The translations under genes and the position numbers were made by a program. Under the pieces are notes generated by a model, which was given only the letters and a program-made list of their open reading frames with translations, was not told the origin of the DNA and made no database searches. A DNA stretch of 64,000 nt from Devriesea agamarum (GTDB taxonomy: Bacteria; Actinomycetota; Actinomycetes; Actinomycetales; Dermabacteraceae): NCBI RefSeq assembly GCF_900070355.1, contig NZ_LN849456.1, positions 2,356,001 to 2,420,000 on the forward strand, read 5' to 3'. Shown in pieces: positions 62,936 to 64,000 of this stretch. Each line of letters begins with the position of its first letter. Positions within the stretch are counted from its first letter, which is position 1.

Positions 62936-63110
62936 TGTGGCTTCTTGGGATTTTCCGAGAATTACTACCTGGCCATGACTGAAGTCCTAGGGGTGAGCAT
63001 TGAGGCAGTGTGGCCGGTGGTGTGGTCGGCGGCTCACAGGCGGGTTGTTTGTGAACGTTTTAACTTGGATGTACACCTTGTCTACAGGGCGGTCTGATCA
63101 GGGTGTGGTT

Positions 63111-64000
63111 TTACCGCTGGGTGTCATCAACCAGCAGTTCAACCGCGGTCTCGCGGTCGGTAACCAGCGCGGACACGAATCCGCCTGCGATAGCCGCCCG
63201 GATCGCCTCCACTTTCTCACGCCCCCACGCGACGCCGATCACCAGTGGGATCGAGCGCATGCGAGAGGGATCCACGGAGATGGTTCTCGCGCATAGCGGG
63301 GTGTCTACATGGGAACCGTCGGCAGCGAAATGGTGCCCGCAAATATGGCCCACAGCTTGGGAATGTGTCAGGTGGGCCGACATTTCCACGTTCTCGTGCC
63401 CGTCGAAAATATGTCCGGAGCGGCCTCGCAGCACGGCACCGATTCCGACCAGGGCAACGTCAGCCCGGGCGGCCAGCTCGAGGGTGGTCGCCACCTGGTC
63501 CTCTTGCCTAAGGGCGATAGCTAAGGCCGATGAGGCGACCACCAGCGGAACCGGCAGGGCGTGGTAGCGGCCGCCAAGCTTAGCCGCCATGCGACGGCAG
63601 GCTTCGGGAGAGTCCAACAAGGTGTCGGAGCGCCCCACGCTGCCGATCATCTGCACCACCCGGGATTGGGTGCGTTCAAGTTTCGGCATTGCATCGACCG
63701 TGGCCGCGACCGCCATCCCGTTTGAAATGGCGAGCACGACGTCGTCCTGGGTGCTTTCGATGACCAGGTCGGCGGCGCAGCGGGCAACAGCGGTCGGGGT
63801 GGACATGGCGCCGCCGGATTCTGCGACTCGGACGGCTTTGAGGCCGAATTGGCGCGTCAGTGCTTCTTCGACGGTGAGCACTCGTTCTAACGGGTGGGAG
63901 ATGTGGACGGTGACGATCCCGCGGCGCCGGGCCTCGGCAAGGAGCCGGGAGACAGTCGGACGCGAGTAACCGATTCTCTGGGCGATAGCGCCCTGGCTGA
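63111..64000 (-). CDS. SorC-family regulator, N-terminus beyond window
   Basis: Minus-strand gene running off the right edge. The part nearest the edge contains an HTH (SQGAIAQRIGYSRPTVSRLLAEARRRGIV), followed by VHISHPLERVLTVEEALTRQF and the SorC sugar-binding domain (DDVVLAISNGMAVAATVDAM, MIGSVGRSDTLLDSPEACRR, DVALVGIGAVLRG, VGHICGHHFAADG). The visible 296 codons lack only the first few residues. An internal ATG at 63881 would drop the HTH and is rejected. Confidence 0.9.
   Translation of the reverse strand, partial: SQGAIAQRIGYSRPTVSRLLAEARRRGIVTVHISHPLERVLTVEEALTRQFGLKAVRVAESGGAMSTPTAVARCAADLVIESTQDDVVLAISNGMAVAATVDAMPKLERTQSRVVQMIGSVGRSDTLLDSPEACRRMAAKLGGRYHALPVPLVVASSALAIALRQEDQVATTLELAARADVALVGIGAVLRGRSGHIFDGHENVEMSAHLTHSQAVGHICGHHFAADGSHVDTPLCARTISVDPSRMRSIPLVIGVAWGREKVEAIRAAIAGGFVSALVTDRETAVELLVDDTQR

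Noticed and set aside
63111-63881. SorC regulator beginning at the internal ATG 63881
   Set aside because: The upstream frame to the window edge encodes the expected HTH, so the gene continues beyond the window.

Overview
The window is a high-GC chromosomal segment from an actinobacterium. The evidence is a 6C-type small RNA, several leaderless or near-leaderless promoters with TANNNT -10 boxes, GTG/TTG starts, a SWIM/SNF2 pair, a RecQ helicase fused to a phosphoribosyltransferase-like tail, and an Asp23/AmaP envelope-stress cluster beside an ECF sigma factor. The gene set (arginine deiminase operon, CsbD, HrpB, RlmC, AsnB) would fit a Micrococcales or Dermabacteraceae-like host, but that finer placement is inference. 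No tRNA, rRNA, intact insertion sequence or CRISPR array was seen.

Layout. 0-10 kb: Nudix tail, CsbD, an unknown protein, a two-gene lipoprotein operon, a membrane Ser/Thr kinase, a DUF488/serine-hydrolase pair, a TauE/SafE permease and small AT-rich membrane genes. 10-15 kb: SWIM-domain protein and SNF2 helicase. 14.9-16.1 kb: 6C RNA, a winged-helix regulator and a leaderless Met/Cys-rich micro-ORF. 16-29 kb: housekeeping (upp, tadA, asnB, rlmC, MATE exporter, hrpB, GDPD, EEP phosphatase). 29-38 kb: TetR, MHS-type MFS and EamA transporters, a glycine-amidinotransferase homologue, then arcC, arcB and arcA, all on the minus strand, forming an arginine-catabolic locus without a recognisable ArcD. 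38-43 kb: RecQ-PRTase fusion, then a nucleotidyltransferase/GHMP kinase pair. 43-47 kb: five-gene Asp23/AmaP operon diverging from an ECF sigma factor and an Asp23-like gene. 46.9-52.3 kb: a decayed accessory region with a broken tyrosine integrase, an intact HTH/PIN toxin-antitoxin pair, broken MFS, NmrA-like and YafY-like genes, and an HTH gene with a CTATCA operator. 52.3-64 kb: AI-2E permease, an overlapping three-gene operon (unknown protein, class IV aminotransferase, methyltransferase), two SorC regulators, an ArsR/MFS pair and a ferric-siderophore ABC operon.

A recurring feature is short degenerate tandem repeats. Periods of 15, 18, 21 and 24 bp occur in frame inside linkers of otherwise conserved proteins (RecQ, HrpB, DUF488, the kinase, an unknown protein). 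Periods of about 24-25 bp, and one of 8 bp, occur between genes. The 25-bp arrays carry small dyads and may be operator arrays. Together with the micro-ORF and the amidinotransferase-containing arc operon, these are the most distinctive parts of the window.
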